DNA of 64,000 nucleotides from Ptychodera flava (lineage: Eukaryota; Hemichordata; Enteropneusta; Ptychoderidae): assembly GCF_041260155.1 (NCBI RefSeq), contig NW_027248278.1:22318284-22382283 (forward strand). The letters are read 5' to 3'. Below the pieces are notes generated by a model that saw only the letters and a list, made by a program, of their open reading frames with translations, searched no databases and was not told where the DNA came from. Below are positions 12,401-23,600 of this stretch, one piece after another (within the stretch, counting starts at the first letter, position 1; each line of letters starts with the position of its first letter). The position numbers and the translations under genes were made by a program.

Positions 12401-15400
12401 ATGTACATAATTAGCGAAATTGTCGGATTGTTAGTTTTTATCTCAGCCAGATATCCAGTTTTAGCTAAAATAACTGTTCGGGAAGGTAATCATATAATAT
12501 CCAAAAAATCATAATGCTACATTTGTATTTGTTATATTTATGATGACTTTATTTTATCAAGGCAAAAATATGTGCGTTAAATGAAAAAAATAATTCAAAC
12601 AATGCTGCATGTTCTTGGGGAAACACCATTACAGCAAACGCAGTCAGCAATGAGACAGATTAGCAGATTTGTAACTTATAATGTGTTTACCTAATGCTCT
12701 ATTCAGTGAGAGATCGAAAACTAAATAGCACTAAATAATACTCAGAAAACAGTCAATACAAATACATGACAGCCGTGAAACGCATAGATCGTAACCTCTC
12801 TAATGTTAGAATTTGTACTGAAGACGTGGCTGCTTTGTTTTACATTTATGCTCTTGGAAATTTTGAAATTATTTCAACTGACATTTTTTTCTGTAGTATC
12901 GAAGAGCAAATTTCTGGACCTCAGAGGTGTAAGATTGCTGTTCTTATGTCATCTTGTCAGGATTATTTATTTCTAATATGTTATTCTATTTCAGTGAAAA
13001 AAGTTTCGCAGAACCCAATCACAAAGTTTTAACATGAATTATGCAAAATCAACATGGAAAATCGATCGACCTTATAGCTTACCATAATGATAGCAATTCC
13101 GAACCCTTTATAAATACTTCACAGATTTCATACATTGTTTTCATGCATATGTCTGTGTCGTGTGTTCGACGCATCATTGTCGATACTATTTGATTGGTGC
13201 TGGCTTACCTTTCTGTACAGATGCACTTCCCATTCACATCAGTACAATTTATTTCGTTACCATTTTGAGGCAGGGAAAACTCACAGTTCGTCCCTGTCCA
13301 TCCTGTCACACACAATATACAGTAACCGGTGTCCTTTTTGCATTCCAAACAGTTCTCAGGACATATTTGGTCACATGATTGTCCAAAGTAACCTGGGTGA
13401 CATGAACATTCTCCTGTCTCATGATTACATCGTTCAAAACTTTCGCAAGAACATTTCTCAGAGCAGTTGTATCCATAGTAACCAGTCTCACACGGCTGAT
13501 CACATCGATCACCATGCCAACCAGGTGTACAGTTGCATGTTTTGTCCTGAGGCCTACAATCATTTCCGTTGTAACAGTGTAGACACTTATCTTCACATAA
13601 TTCATATATTTTGCCACCAGATTCATAACTGTTACAATCTGTACAGTCTCTTCCTCGCCAGGTGGACGGACATACACATACATTTGGATTTGCCTCACTA
13701 CATTCCCCTCCATTGAAACAATGACATTGATGTTTACATTTTTCCCCATAGAAACCAGGATGACATTTACACGAGCCGTCAGCTATGTCACAGAGCATAT
13801 CAGTAGGGCATTTACAAACTCCACGGCAGTTAACACCCCAAGTTCCACTTTTACACTCACACCCGGTGACAGAATTACAGACAATACCATCTGGACATGA
13901 ACACTTGTTTTCACAGATGTTGCCGTAGTAACCCCCTTTACACGTACAAGACTTGAATATGTCATTATCGTGGTTACATGTACCGCCATTTTGACATGGA
14001 CACGTAAATGTACATTTTCCACCATAATATGATTGAGGGCATTCACACGACCCTTCTGTTTTATTACAAATTCCTCCATTTTGACACATACAGTCACGCC
14101 GGCAGTCTTTGCCATAACGACCATCGTAGCACTCTGAAAAAAATATTTATTATATTTTACTGAAATGAAATACACACATCGATAAAGACCTTTACTTTGG
14201 CAAAGTCTAGTCTAAGGAGAAAAAAACGGTCAAGATAGATTAGAATTAGAAAGAAGAAAGTAGACAAAAAGTGAAAACTGTAGTTAATCTACAACATAAT
14301 ATTTGAGAAAATAAACGAGTCATTTATTTAGTTACCATTAAAATGGTGACAGCGTGTGAAATATAATATTTGTGTTCTTCAAGTTGAACGAAGTTTTGGA
14401 ACTGTAAGGAGTCACCAAAGTTTATGTTACGACTTCTCAAAAAACGAAGCTAAGGATGCAAGTATTTCCTATGCAGGTAAATGTCCTACTCAAAAAACAC
14501 ATCCTTAAGGTATTGAAAGAAAATAGATCAAAACATCTATGTTATAGGCGATATATTTATAACCACTCGGACGGGTCTAAACTGCTATAGATTGTTTCAC
14601 AGTTAGAGCATCAGATCTCTGAATTTTCGAGATCACTGTACCGGTATAATTTAACATTATGTAACATGGCTATCGTAATTTGCTAACACTTAGTCACATG
14701 GCAAAACTCAAAATTGACGACTCTTCTTGGAAGGGAACGCGAAAGGCTCATGGCTAAATCCAGCTGAATTAGCGACAGTTTATAGTCTCGCAATTGACAA
14801 GAGATTCTGACGACAAGTTCAAACAGCGATATCCTCATCTATGGATTTTTTTTTGATTTTCGATATTTACGCATATCGATCTGAAATTAAGCCGTTCAAA
14901 AGCAGAAGTTTTTGTTCCGTGCAATAAATTCAACAACTCATCATGATGGTGTTCATGAAAGTACTACTGATTATATCATCGCATTTGACGTATCAAATCT
15001 ATTAGTGTCACTAACACCATTACATGACCAGACGACAAATGCTAATCTTGCTATTAAAGCTTGCTGATACCATGTTTCTATTTATCATATAATACTACCA
15101 TGTTGATGGTGCACATATAAGCGATCGAATAGGTCGACACGTGGAACAGCCGTGCTACATTTGAGGTGGAATACGTGCGAGCTCTCAGCCAGAGACAAAA
15201 GGTCGCGATCGCTCGTCCATATTATTTCGTTTACTGTTCAAAACATCATTACGCATGGTTTATTTCTTAAATATACCCAATGACGATTTCAACGCTTGAC
15301 TACTTACCAATACACATCGAATTATTGAGAAAGTATCCATCACAGCATCTGTATACCCTATGACGAAGTAATAATGAACACATGATAAAACAATATTTAC

Positions 15401-16185
15401 TGGATGATAAACAATGTAATAATGTAAAATTACTCACAAAAATACTGTTTTTTCATTAGGTTCATCGCACAACTGAAAAAACCAACACAATTGTGAGGAC
15501 AATACCGTATCATTATATATGCGAGGACATTAATCTCTTTATTATATAAATAATTAACAAACTATTATCCACATTTTAAAGTCGAGTTTACGAGCAACCG
15601 GGTCAAAGTACAGTTTCAGAATATCATAATCTTATAGTTAGTTGGCGGCAACGGCGCGTGTAATCTAGATACCCGTCCAAAGCGTCAGTGAAAAATTGCA
15701 GTTCAACAGACATATTGATACATTGTCATAGGTCTTGTCTGGTTTTCTAACACTGGTGGTGAAGTATACATATTTTATCAAAAAATGAAAGAATGTCAGA
15801 TTTTCCAGTGTTTGTTTAACACGGCTTTTAGGCCAAAAGTCAAAGAGCGTCCAACAACACCTTAACTTATTCGACCCCTCCTCGCTATTATCTTACCCGG
15901 CGTTTACGGAGAGCAAGATTTACTGCACGATAGAACTTAATAGGTTACTGAAGCATGTGTATTACAATTCTGCTTTATATGCTGGATATGTTCGTTGCTT
16001 GTCCGATTGGCGCTATGTTCTTTAAGTGTCTGAAATACTTACGGTCTTTCTCCTAGGTGATAAGCAAAGCAAGCATGAGGATCATCCTGCTTCACACCGG
16101 CAAGCTGCGTATTTGAATATCCACAGCAGAGGATAAACACAAGTAGATGTGGAAAGGATACACGGAAAGCATGTCCTGATTTCAT
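7425..16185 (-). CDS. Single-pass EGF-repeat receptor (MEGF/Draper-like), whole gene
   Basis: Minus-strand gene with proposed coding exons 16043-16185, 15438-15472, 15308-15357, 13209-14133, 11991-12046, 10818-10929, 9326-9414, 8946-9131, 8387-8590 and 7425-7609. All have GT-AG borders, and phases agree from exon 15438-15472 to the stop. The protein is about 660 residues: signal peptide, short Cys segment (YRCCDGYF), seven or eight EGF/laminin-type EGF units, one transmembrane helix with a basic stop-transfer, and a cytoplasmic tail of three repeated modules carrying YxSL and EYAV tyrosine motifs. This resembles MEGF10/Draper-type scavenger or engulfment receptors (family knowledge); the ligand is unknown. 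The phase between exon 1 and 15438-15472 does not match, so a short exon is probably missing between them. An upstream paralogue begins at 84. Confidence 0.75.
8387..8590 (-). CDS. EGF receptor exon: cytoplasmic tail module 2
   Basis: 204-nt symmetric (phase 1-1) exon with acceptor CTTCCAG and donor GTAAGA. It encodes EYAVANAKIGRQYQSLRDFS and a later YDEI tyrosine motif. It is about as similar to the last exon as expected for an exon duplication. YQSL and YDEI are YxxPhi-type motifs usable for endocytic sorting or SH2 docking; this role is inferred. Confidence 0.75.
8946..9131 (-). CDS. EGF receptor exon: cytoplasmic tail module 1
   Basis: 186-nt exon with donor GTAAGA and acceptor TTTCAG, phases 1-1. 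It encodes a divergent version of the tail repeat (YKSLGDFCRSEGQ). The three tail modules share phase, so duplication or loss of one keeps the frame. Confidence 0.7.
9326..9414 (-). CDS. EGF receptor exon: juxtamembrane cytoplasmic segment
   Basis: 89-nt exon encoding YNQQNPDGAIKDITQMRQRD and following basic residues. Its donor is GTAAAT. Its acceptor tract is the (CT)n strand of the microsatellite at 9416-9468, ending CTCAG. The phases match both neighbours. Confidence 0.7.
9416..9468. repeat. (GA)n microsatellite forming a splice-acceptor tract
   Basis: About 53 bp of GA dinucleotides. Read on the minus strand it is (CT)n ending in CAG immediately before the exon at 9326-9414, so the polypyrimidine tract of that acceptor is a microsatellite. 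Confidence 0.9.
10818..10929 (-). CDS. EGF receptor exon: transmembrane helix
   Basis: 112-nt exon with acceptor TTAACAG and donor GTGAGT. It encodes a hydrophobic run TLIIILLSVCFFVFFAAIP followed by WIC and the basic TRYRSKNRK, a classic type I membrane anchor with stop-transfer. The phases join the EGF region to the juxtamembrane exon. Confidence 0.8.
11991..12046 (-). CDS. EGF receptor exon: short extracellular stalk
   Basis: 56-nt exon encoding CREHCTDGSCDPHKGYII, a half EGF-like Cys-rich piece just outside the membrane. Acceptor TTCACAG, donor GTATGT, and phases agree with both neighbours. Confidence 0.7.
12201..12357. repeat. Imperfect CTGT/CCGT-rich microsatellite
   Basis: About 155 bp of interrupted CTGT, CTCT and CCGT units within the intron between the EGF exon and the stalk exon. 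No coding signal was seen. Confidence 0.85.
13209..14133 (-). CDS. EGF receptor exon: EGF-like repeat array
   Basis: 925-nt exon (acceptor TTTTTCAG, donor GTAAGC) encoding about 308 residues with Cys spaced as in tandem EGF and laminin-type EGF units. Repeated signatures include CQNGGICN, CQNGGTCN, GYYGNIC, GFYGEKC, GYYGYNC and GYFGQSCDQICPENC. It contains no frame break. The pattern CxNGGxC...GxYGxxC is characteristic of MEGF/SREC-type receptors. This exon gives the family assignment for the whole gene. Confidence 0.9.
15308..15357 (-). CDS. EGF receptor small exon: Cys-rich N-terminal segment
   Basis: 50-nt exon (acceptor TCATAG, donor GTAAGT) encoding VYRCCDGYFLNNSMCI. This resembles the end of an EMI domain, the module that precedes the EGF array in MEGF10-type proteins. 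It is in phase with the EGF exon. Confidence 0.55.
15438..15472 (-). CDS. EGF receptor micro-exon (tentative)
   Basis: 35-nt candidate exon (acceptor TTTTTTCAG, donor GTGAGT) encoding LCDEPNEKTVF in the phase required by 15308-15357. It does not join exon 1 in phase, so either another exon lies between 15473 and 16042 or this is not an exon. Confidence 0.4.
16043..16185 (-). CDS. EGF receptor exon 1: start codon and signal peptide
   Basis: 143-nt coding part from ATG at 16185 to donor GTAAGT. It encodes MKSGHAFRVSFPHLLVFILC and then CGYSNTQLAG, a clean signal peptide with a likely cleavage site near Asn-Thr-Gln. The paralogous start exon at 1-84 and the matching upstream DNA support this start. 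Confidence 0.75.
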
Positions 16186-16800
16186 ACTTGGAGCTTTGAA
16201 CTTCCGAGCAACGCCAACGATGACTTAACTTTGCGTGTAACGTGTAGCAAGAAGGGTGAAGTCCAACAACCCTGAACAATCCTGAATATGAGAGACAATC
16301 TGTAACTGCACGTCTGCCAAATGATATTCACCCAGACCTTGGTGAATTCTGAATCGTTCAGGATTACCTTTGATGTTCCTCCATTAGTAAGTCTGAACTG
16401 AAACAGTTGTCGTCCCTTTTCGTGGTCAATTTTGGTTTCGAATGGTCAAAGTTCAACGAGGAAACGAAAAAGAATTGCAGAACAATTGAAACCTCACAAT
16501 TATATATTCGTTTGGTGTTCCCTTGCAATGAAAGTCCAGCAAACAATGCAGTCAGTTGTATACTCTACTACGGAAAGAATAAGATTTTTACAACGTTTGG
16601 AATACTTCGATTTTGTCAACAATATTCTGGTTTACCTAAACTCGGTCACTGAAAAATGACGTGGAAACACACTTTGACTCAATTGGCCGGCTGTAGCTGT
16701 TACCTCAGCTTTCCTACGAAACTGTTGTATACTCGTGCATTAATTTATCGGTGGAATGTTTTCCATCATGTGGTGGCGTACTTCACGTAGGTTCAACATA
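16186..16800 (-). promoter_or_regulatory. Conserved upstream block of EGF receptor, copy 2
   Basis: Aligns with 85-620 upstream of the first paralogue, diverged but continuous, including the segment 16681-16790 that also matches 48411-48520. Likely promoter/5'UTR duplicated together with the gene. Confidence 0.5.
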
Positions 16801-19417
16801 TAATGACGAAACAAATGAATAGGCATATATGACAGAAATGCTTGTACTTCTTGTGATAATACCAATTAAAAGACATCAAAATATGAGTTTTTGCAACATT
16901 TGTAATGAAGACAACCAACACGAGCTAGAGAAATTATTAAGCACTGGTATCAAAACTATAAAGCAATGATCCGAACTTGCCAAAGGGATGGAGTGAATGA
17001 GGTCGTGACAAATTGTATGGGAAGTTTTACGTAGATGTTAATATCAAGAAAAATATTGACCACAAAATTGCTCTTCTTTATTTGTTTATGTATCTATAAT
17101 AAAACAGAAGAACAGACAGCGACTTCGAGAACCGGTAGGTCCAGAGAAACGGACTCACTTTCACAGAATGGTGAGTTTGAGACTCCAACATGACGTTGTG
17201 CCCCTGAACAAGACTCTTTATTTCTTATTGCTCAAATGGGAAATGGGTGATGGGGTACTTCATTCTGTAATTGGGTGTACGCTTGTTGGATGATGGATAA
17301 ATAAAATACAGAGAAACGAACAGGACAAAGAAAAATGACATGCTAATTACAGGGCTCGAAATTAGCGGTAGTCCCGCGTCCACAGACTACCAACTTTTCC
17401 TTGGGGCTACCGATGTCCATGAAATGGTAGCCCACATGGACTACCATAGCCTGGGACATGAAATTCAGTCAGTACCTGGCGTGCCATTTCCGGTCTTTCA
17501 CTTTGGACGAGCTAAATGCAGTCGAACCCTAGCTGGACACAGTAAGGCCAGACCGTAACTTTGTTTTACAAATCACAAAGACGAACCCTGCGACCTTTGC
17601 AAGAAAGTTTCAATATCTCACCGATGTACTTGGATAACAGACACAGGAAATGATGGCCAATGAAAACGTATTCTCATTGCATTTTGATCAAATGGTATCA
17701 ATCACAAACTCGTTCCTGCTACAGAAAGCCCATGGTCTGTTTTAGCCTCGCTGAGAAGGTGGTGGTCATTGACATGAAGACTATTGGCACGCAACTCTGA
17801 GAATGGAACGGGTTGTCAATACAATGATAGGTCACCAAACTTTTTATAGTGTCACCGTCGTTAATTATACCAGTTTTCTTTTGGGGAGCAAAGGTGTGCA
17901 GTATTCACATCAAATGTCTAACAAATTCACTTCATGGGCAGAATCTTGAAAAATCCTTTTTCTTCTCTTGGTAATGAAAGACAATAACCCTAAACTAAAA
18001 TATGCATGGGCTACCAGCCATTGTTACTGGACTAACAATTTCAGAAAATGGTAGCCCAAGTGGACTACCAGGGGAAAAAGTTAATTTCGAGCCGTGTAAT
18101 GTTATTCAACTTTACAAAAACACCCTTCCATTGACTTACTTTCCATTAAAGCGGTTTTATTTCAACTGTTACAAAACTTTCGATCTTGTAGAAGGATCTG
18201 TGTTAAAATTTAAACTTTCCTATAAAATATGGAAACGATCGATCGGAAAACTTGCATCAGAAATAGTTAGCCTTTACACTGTATCACCGAGCATTCACAG
18301 AAATCAATATTATTTTTATAAAGTGTTAAGTGTAATTTCCTATTTCCAAAACAAGCTGTTTTTATACAGTCCCAGTTCAGGTTGTAATAGTCTTTTTTGT
18401 ACCTGATTACGATTGAATAAAACGAGGAAACAATTTGGCCTCTAGTGTGTAATAAGTGATTTGATGACACAATTTTCATAACAATTTTACAATGAAATTC
18501 CGTATATTCTACATTTACTAAATATGTTATGGAATGTTAAGTCTTGTGTTGCTGTATAGAAAGACTTGAGTATGCGTGTAACAATGCGGTAGCATGTTTC
18601 AAGAGGTCAAACAACTTTTCTTCAGAAACTAAATGTATGAAAAGGATAAAATACCCTTTTGACTAAAGCGAAATGTCCCTTTTGACGCCTTATATCGACA
18701 TCATCCTTTTCAAGCTAAAGTTTTTGAGTTTGCCGTATATGCAAGTTTGTTCTACGTAAGCTGTTGAACGTTCATTCTATACCGGGTAGATTACGAGTCC
18801 TAGATGTCATGTCTTAACAATATGGCTCTTGTGCGAAAGGGTATCATCCTCAAAACATACTGTTGGCTATACATGTCTTGCAGGGTTCGACAGAGAGTGA
18901 GTATTATTTACTGAAATTACATTACTTAATATGATTTACATTTCACGAAAAGCATGTTATAATCTTAAATGTGTTCTGTGCTACAGTTTTCGTCTTGTAG
19001 ATCATCATATTTTTTTCCAAAGTGTTCTGACACATTCTATATTATTTGTTCGACGTCTTCTCATTGCTATCTGTCTTTCCTAGTTCGGACCTCTTTGGAA
19101 AAATTGTGTAACAGAAAGTTATGTTTCTAATTCAGCTTGCATTCCCATGCCTTACACAATCAGTTAATTTGCATACAATACATGTCGTTTCTGTGAAATC
19201 TTGCCGTAATGGCTTTTCTTTCAGTCCTTGAGGAATACTGTCATCGGTTTTATCAATCCGTTCGAAATCATTGAAATGAAGTTATTTAGGACACAATATC
19301 TCAATGTGTAATGTACAGGCATCATCTGTTGGCTGTATTTCAGTCTTGAAGTTAGAATCACAGTAATTCAATTAGTCAATTGTTTGCCCTGGTCAAATAA
19401 TTCGAAGACGTTGATAG
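16801..19417. other. Intergenic region between EGF receptor and ROCO gene
   Basis: Apart from the hAT-like element, no supported gene. The two minus-strand genes are arranged head to tail: receptor promoter on the left, ROCO 3' end on the right. Confidence 0.6.
17350..18096. mobile_element. Non-autonomous hAT-like DNA transposon
   Basis: The left end reads CAGGGCTCGAAATTA and the right end is the inverse TAATTTCGAGCCGTG, a terminal inverted repeat of about 12-15 bp. CAGGG-type ends are typical of hAT elements (family knowledge). Internally, the phrases GGTAGTCC and GGTAGCCCA...GGACTACCA recur near both ends in inverted orientation. No transposase ORF is visible and no clean 8-bp target duplication was found, so the superfamily call is tentative. 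Confidence 0.5.
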
Positions 19418-20623
19418 CTAGAGTTTGTTGAACATTTTCTGTATTTCTTCTCTCGCAATGTCTACATTACAATCTTCATGGCGTAGAATTTTCATCAGGT
19501 TTATAAAATTGCTCTGATAAAAGCAATCATTCTCAGGTAATTTTTCGCCACCTCGTTTTCTGTCCGCCCACCGCTTTGACCATTCTGACAAGATATGTTG
19601 AGTAATCGATTTTGGAAAGGCTCTCTCTTCCCAGCCTGCAACTTCCGCATGTTCGAAGCCCATTAGGTCGGCCATCATTCTGTAGTCTCCTCCAACACTC
19701 CTCCTTTTATCCATTATGATTGAAAACGTCTTCAGTGTATCTCCAAGCATCCATTTAACATCACTTTGGTATCCAAGGCTTCGAAGAACTGTAGGATCAT
19801 AACCGATGCAAAGTAAGCTACTCGTTTCTTCTAGTTTATTTTCTCTTTCATCGAACACTTTTGCGTTCTTACGTTCTGCTTCTATGATTTGACTCATAGT
19901 GTAGTAGCTGACTTTCTCAGGGTCACTGTGATTTTTCAGAGAATTTACACTCAGAACATGGACGTCGATATTGGTGCCAGGGCAACAGGTATTTATGACA
20001 TCGTATACGTCATCGGTAACCGATTCAAGCATTTTGTAGCATTCTCCAATCTCTTCTTCTCTCTCTGCCCGTACGCAGAGATGGATAGCTCTCCATCCTT
20101 TGGTCATGTAAACCAAACCCTCTACATTACAACAAATTTTACTGCCATTTTTCCAAATGCCTTTGGTTGGGTTTTCCAAATCCCTGAAATGCCTCTCCAG
20201 TCGGGTTTGAAGTCGTGGAAATAATCCAGGGGAGAAACTATCTGTATCATCCCTACATTGGAACCTCCTTCCATAGTAGATCTTCTTTGTAAGATCTTGT
20301 TTCCACTGATCTTCTGGTATCTCATTTTCTAGCAAACCAGGTATTACATACCTTAACTCTGTACCTTCAGCTGTATTGATAGAGACCTCGAATAGAAGTT
20401 CAAGCTCTTTAAGAAGGTCTACTAGGGAGTCAATATCAGCAAAGTCTTTGAAAACGACATCAACATCATTCCGTGTGTACATGGTCTTCTTTTCTAGCCT
20501 TTTGGAGTACTGCACGAATATCTCTGGGGCCAACATCGGACCAATTACCCGTGTACACAGCCATTGAGGGTCGAGTACAATTATATTACCACTTTGCGTT
20601 AAGGTACCCTCGATGTAGAGAAT
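19418..20623 (-). CDS. ROCO gene last exon: COR and Death domain
   Basis: 1206-nt exon entering in phase 0 after TTGACTAG and ending at the stop at 19418. It begins [20 protein letters not shown], the COR signature (IIVLDPQWL). It continues through the COR C-terminal half ([21 protein letters not shown]) and ends with a six-helix Death-domain pattern ([53 protein letters not shown]). The Death domain suggests homotypic interaction with other death-fold proteins. Confidence 0.85.
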   Translation of the reverse strand: MLYIEGTLTQSGNIIVLDPQWLCTRVIGPMLAPEIFVQYSKRLEKKTMYTRNDVDVVFKDFADIDSLVDLLKELELLFEVSINTAEGTELRYVIPGLLENEIPEDQWKQDLTKKIYYGRRFQCRDDTDSFSPGLFPRLQTRLERHFRDLENPTKGIWKNGSKICCNVEGLVYMTKGWRAIHLCVRAEREEEIGECYKMLESVTDDVYDVINTCCPGTNIDVHVLSVNSLKNHSDPEKVSYYTMSQIIEAERKNAKVFDERENKLEETSSLLCIGYDPTVLRSLGYQSDVKWMLGDTLKTFSIIMDKRRSVGGDYRMMADLMGFEHAEVAGWEERAFPKSITQHILSEWSKRWADRKRGGEKLPENDCFYQSNFINLMKILRHEDCNVDIAREEIQKMFNKL

Positions 20624-23600
20624 CTAGTCAATAAAGTGATTGCAAAATGGTATTGGGTTATTTCACCACGAACATAGATGAATATTAACAAAGAGATGCT
20701 GTGTTATTACCGTATGTTACATATATGCGTTGCTGATTATTAAATAGGAAAGTGTTCACAGAGAACGGGTGTCATGTCACAATACCACTGTCAGATTGCG
20801 TTGAAGGTCGAAGCTTGAAACTCCTCTTGACGGAAATTAATGTATTAAAGATCGGCTAAATAGGATCTTTATCATTCACTTATGTGTTGGTCTTACCAAT
20901 ATCCCAACCGTGCTCGTCATCGGTAAAGTGATTTATCAAAACAACCACAAACTATTAGTGCGGAATTCAATTTCATAGAATAATGAACGGGTTAACATGG
21001 AAATGTGTAAAAAGTCACCACTGAACTTAATATTTCGTTGTCAGGCCATTTTATAATATTGCATGTCTGACTAAAATCCTCAGAACAAATGTATATGAAT
21101 TGTTCGCTAAAACATATTAATACAAAATATTTACATATTGCTGAAGTGATTGCAGATAAATTTGTACACTGTCTCTACAGCCTGTTAGATGCCATATTTA
21201 TCGTGTCAGTCAATTAACAATGTCGGCTGGTACACCTGTGTATGTACATATGCAGCATTGCAAACTAACGGGGTTTTTTTGCCTCAGTACATTGATATTA
21301 GCTACACACCTCGCCTAAGTAGTGCAGGAATCGTGTGATTTTCCTCACTGGCTCTTCATAAATAAACGGTTTTAACTCTTTCACCTTCTGCAGATAAGAA
21401 TCCCATTTCATAACAGGGAAATTGGTGTGCATCCATCCTTTCTGTTCTGCTCTTATATATTCGCAAATTTTTGGTACAATTTCTTCCTTCTGAAATAAAG
21501 GAATAATGTGTAGAATGGTTCAACGACAGCTGTAATTATCGATACGTTCGTCCAAAAACATTCCTCGATGAACCCACTATTGAGATTAAAATGGCAGTTT
21601 TGCTTTGAGGATTTTCTGGGGCCAAAGTGGACCAGCGTACGGTATGACTTCTTGAACCCCACCACACGCTGTATGAAAGTTGCAGGAGACAAAATTCCTT
21701 ACTTTTGTACCTTCCCTTTCCCTAAGTGAACTTTTTGCACATACATCATGCTTTGTAATTATGGCCTGCTGCAATGCCGGTCCTCTTGGCTGATCGAGCA
21801 CAATATCTACCACAGTTTTTGCGAGATTGATGGCTATTTTACCAGTTAAAGCATGTATAAAAGCTTTGGCCACTACAAAGAAGCAGGAACACTTGTAATG
21901 CTAGCAAAACAGCAGAATACAATAGTCAGTACAATAAAATCTGTTGTTTAGTTTTCAAATTAAGTATATATTCAAATTTTAAGTGATATATGCAATCGTA
22001 TATTGACAATGTTTTTTCTATCAAACGTTCCTTGCGACTGCAGTTATCAAATTTCATATACCATTATCATAGTACTGTAGAAAATACCTTTGCAAGTTTG
22101 ATGCATGCTCGCAGTCTCTTCATATCACTATGCTGTGAGTCGTGACAGTTTAGTATAAACGTCTCATCAAGTATGTTAAGATAAGCCCCAAACATTTCCC
22201 GAGCTGTGTGGGAGATGTTGCAATACATAGCCTCCGCTGTGAAATAATTAAAAATAAAATATTGAACGGGGATAACTAATCGCGATGACATATTTTAATG
22301 GAAAGCAAAGATTTGAAGTAGCTACTATATATTACATTTAACCGAAAGCTTATGTAAAACAAATGTTTGCTTTTATTTCACATAGAGCAAGAGATATGAT
22401 AACAAAATATTTACATTCTATACAAAATAATTTTTACAGAAAGGTAATATTCAAGTTTTATGATTGTTGAATATGCAACATTGATTTCTACTGAAAAATA
22501 AACACCGTGCAGATATTTAAAAATGTGTTTGTTCTTGATTTTTGCCATTTACCAGATCATTGAAGTTGACATTTGCTTCATCGAACATTTGAAGTGACAT
22601 TGCAAATTCGTATGGGAGGAGTTTATCATTAATGTTATACTGTTTAATAGAAAGGCAAACATTCATAGGCGCCTCTACAATAGCTACTACTTATAAAATG
22701 TTGCTACTTATACTGATACAGTACCTGCGCTATACACATGCTTTGAAGAAGCGTTTTTTGGTTATTCTAATTTTGGCCCTCAAGTATAATCACGTCCCGC
22801 GTCAATATCCGTCAGCCGAAGCCTTAGAAAGTTTTAGTACTTTCCGAGTCTGATTGTGCTCCGTATTTGCTGACTCTAAAGTTATTATCTCTCTAATGTT
22901 TGCAATCGACATTGACTCTATGCTATAAGTAATAGAAATTAACACTACAAGCCAAGTATTTGTTTTGCATGGATTGTCTCCACAGGAAAAAACAGCTTGT
23001 TAGAAGGACCCGATCAAGGTAGTTAATGGGTCTGAAGATGAGCATGGCAATGAATCTTGGACTACAAAATGTGTGTTAGGTGGGTTAGAAAGTGCCGGCT
23101 GTGCTTAGCATGATCTGCCAATATAGTCGCAGACAACAGCAACCCCGTGACAGAAGCACATGTCCCAAAATCTGTAAACTCGCTCTTTCATATAATTGTC
23201 TTTCAAATTCAGTTTTGGCGAGGAAATGCTGAGTTCGAGTTGATTGGAGAAATGGTAAAATCTGATAATAAACGGCCAGTAGAACATTATTGACGCTTCA
23301 AGTGTCAATCGAGAAGCAAATGTCATTGTTGTATTCAAAGTAAGAGATGATCTCTCTCGCCATATTCCACAACTGGCCGCTGTGCTTGGCGCAATGTGCA
23401 AGTAAGAGATTTTGATGTGATATTACCGTTCGAACAGTTTTGCCGTATCTGATTCTTGTTTCTAAAAATAAGTGATTGTATTGCAATTGATATCATGTCT
23501 TTGGCTGGAATAAACGATTGCTAATATTTTATCATAAGCAAAATGTGTATTACAATTGCCAATTCCTCTTTGGTTATCCTTAACAAAATATAGGGGAAAC

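Noticed and set aside
13135..13716. 193-codon plus-strand ORF
   Set aside because: It is the antisense shadow of the EGF-repeat exon; the minus strand has the regular Cys pattern and splice sites.
21703..21872. Candidate ROCO exon with splice-like borders (encoding [18 protein letters not shown]...)
   Set aside because: It needs a phase that neither neighbour offers, and joining 22088-22236 directly to 21310-21489 gives the normal ROC-COR spacing and phase.
23105..23486. Minus ORFs between ROC exons
   Set aside because: No ROC-like motif and not needed: the exons at 23798-23924 and 22088-22236 join in phase without them.
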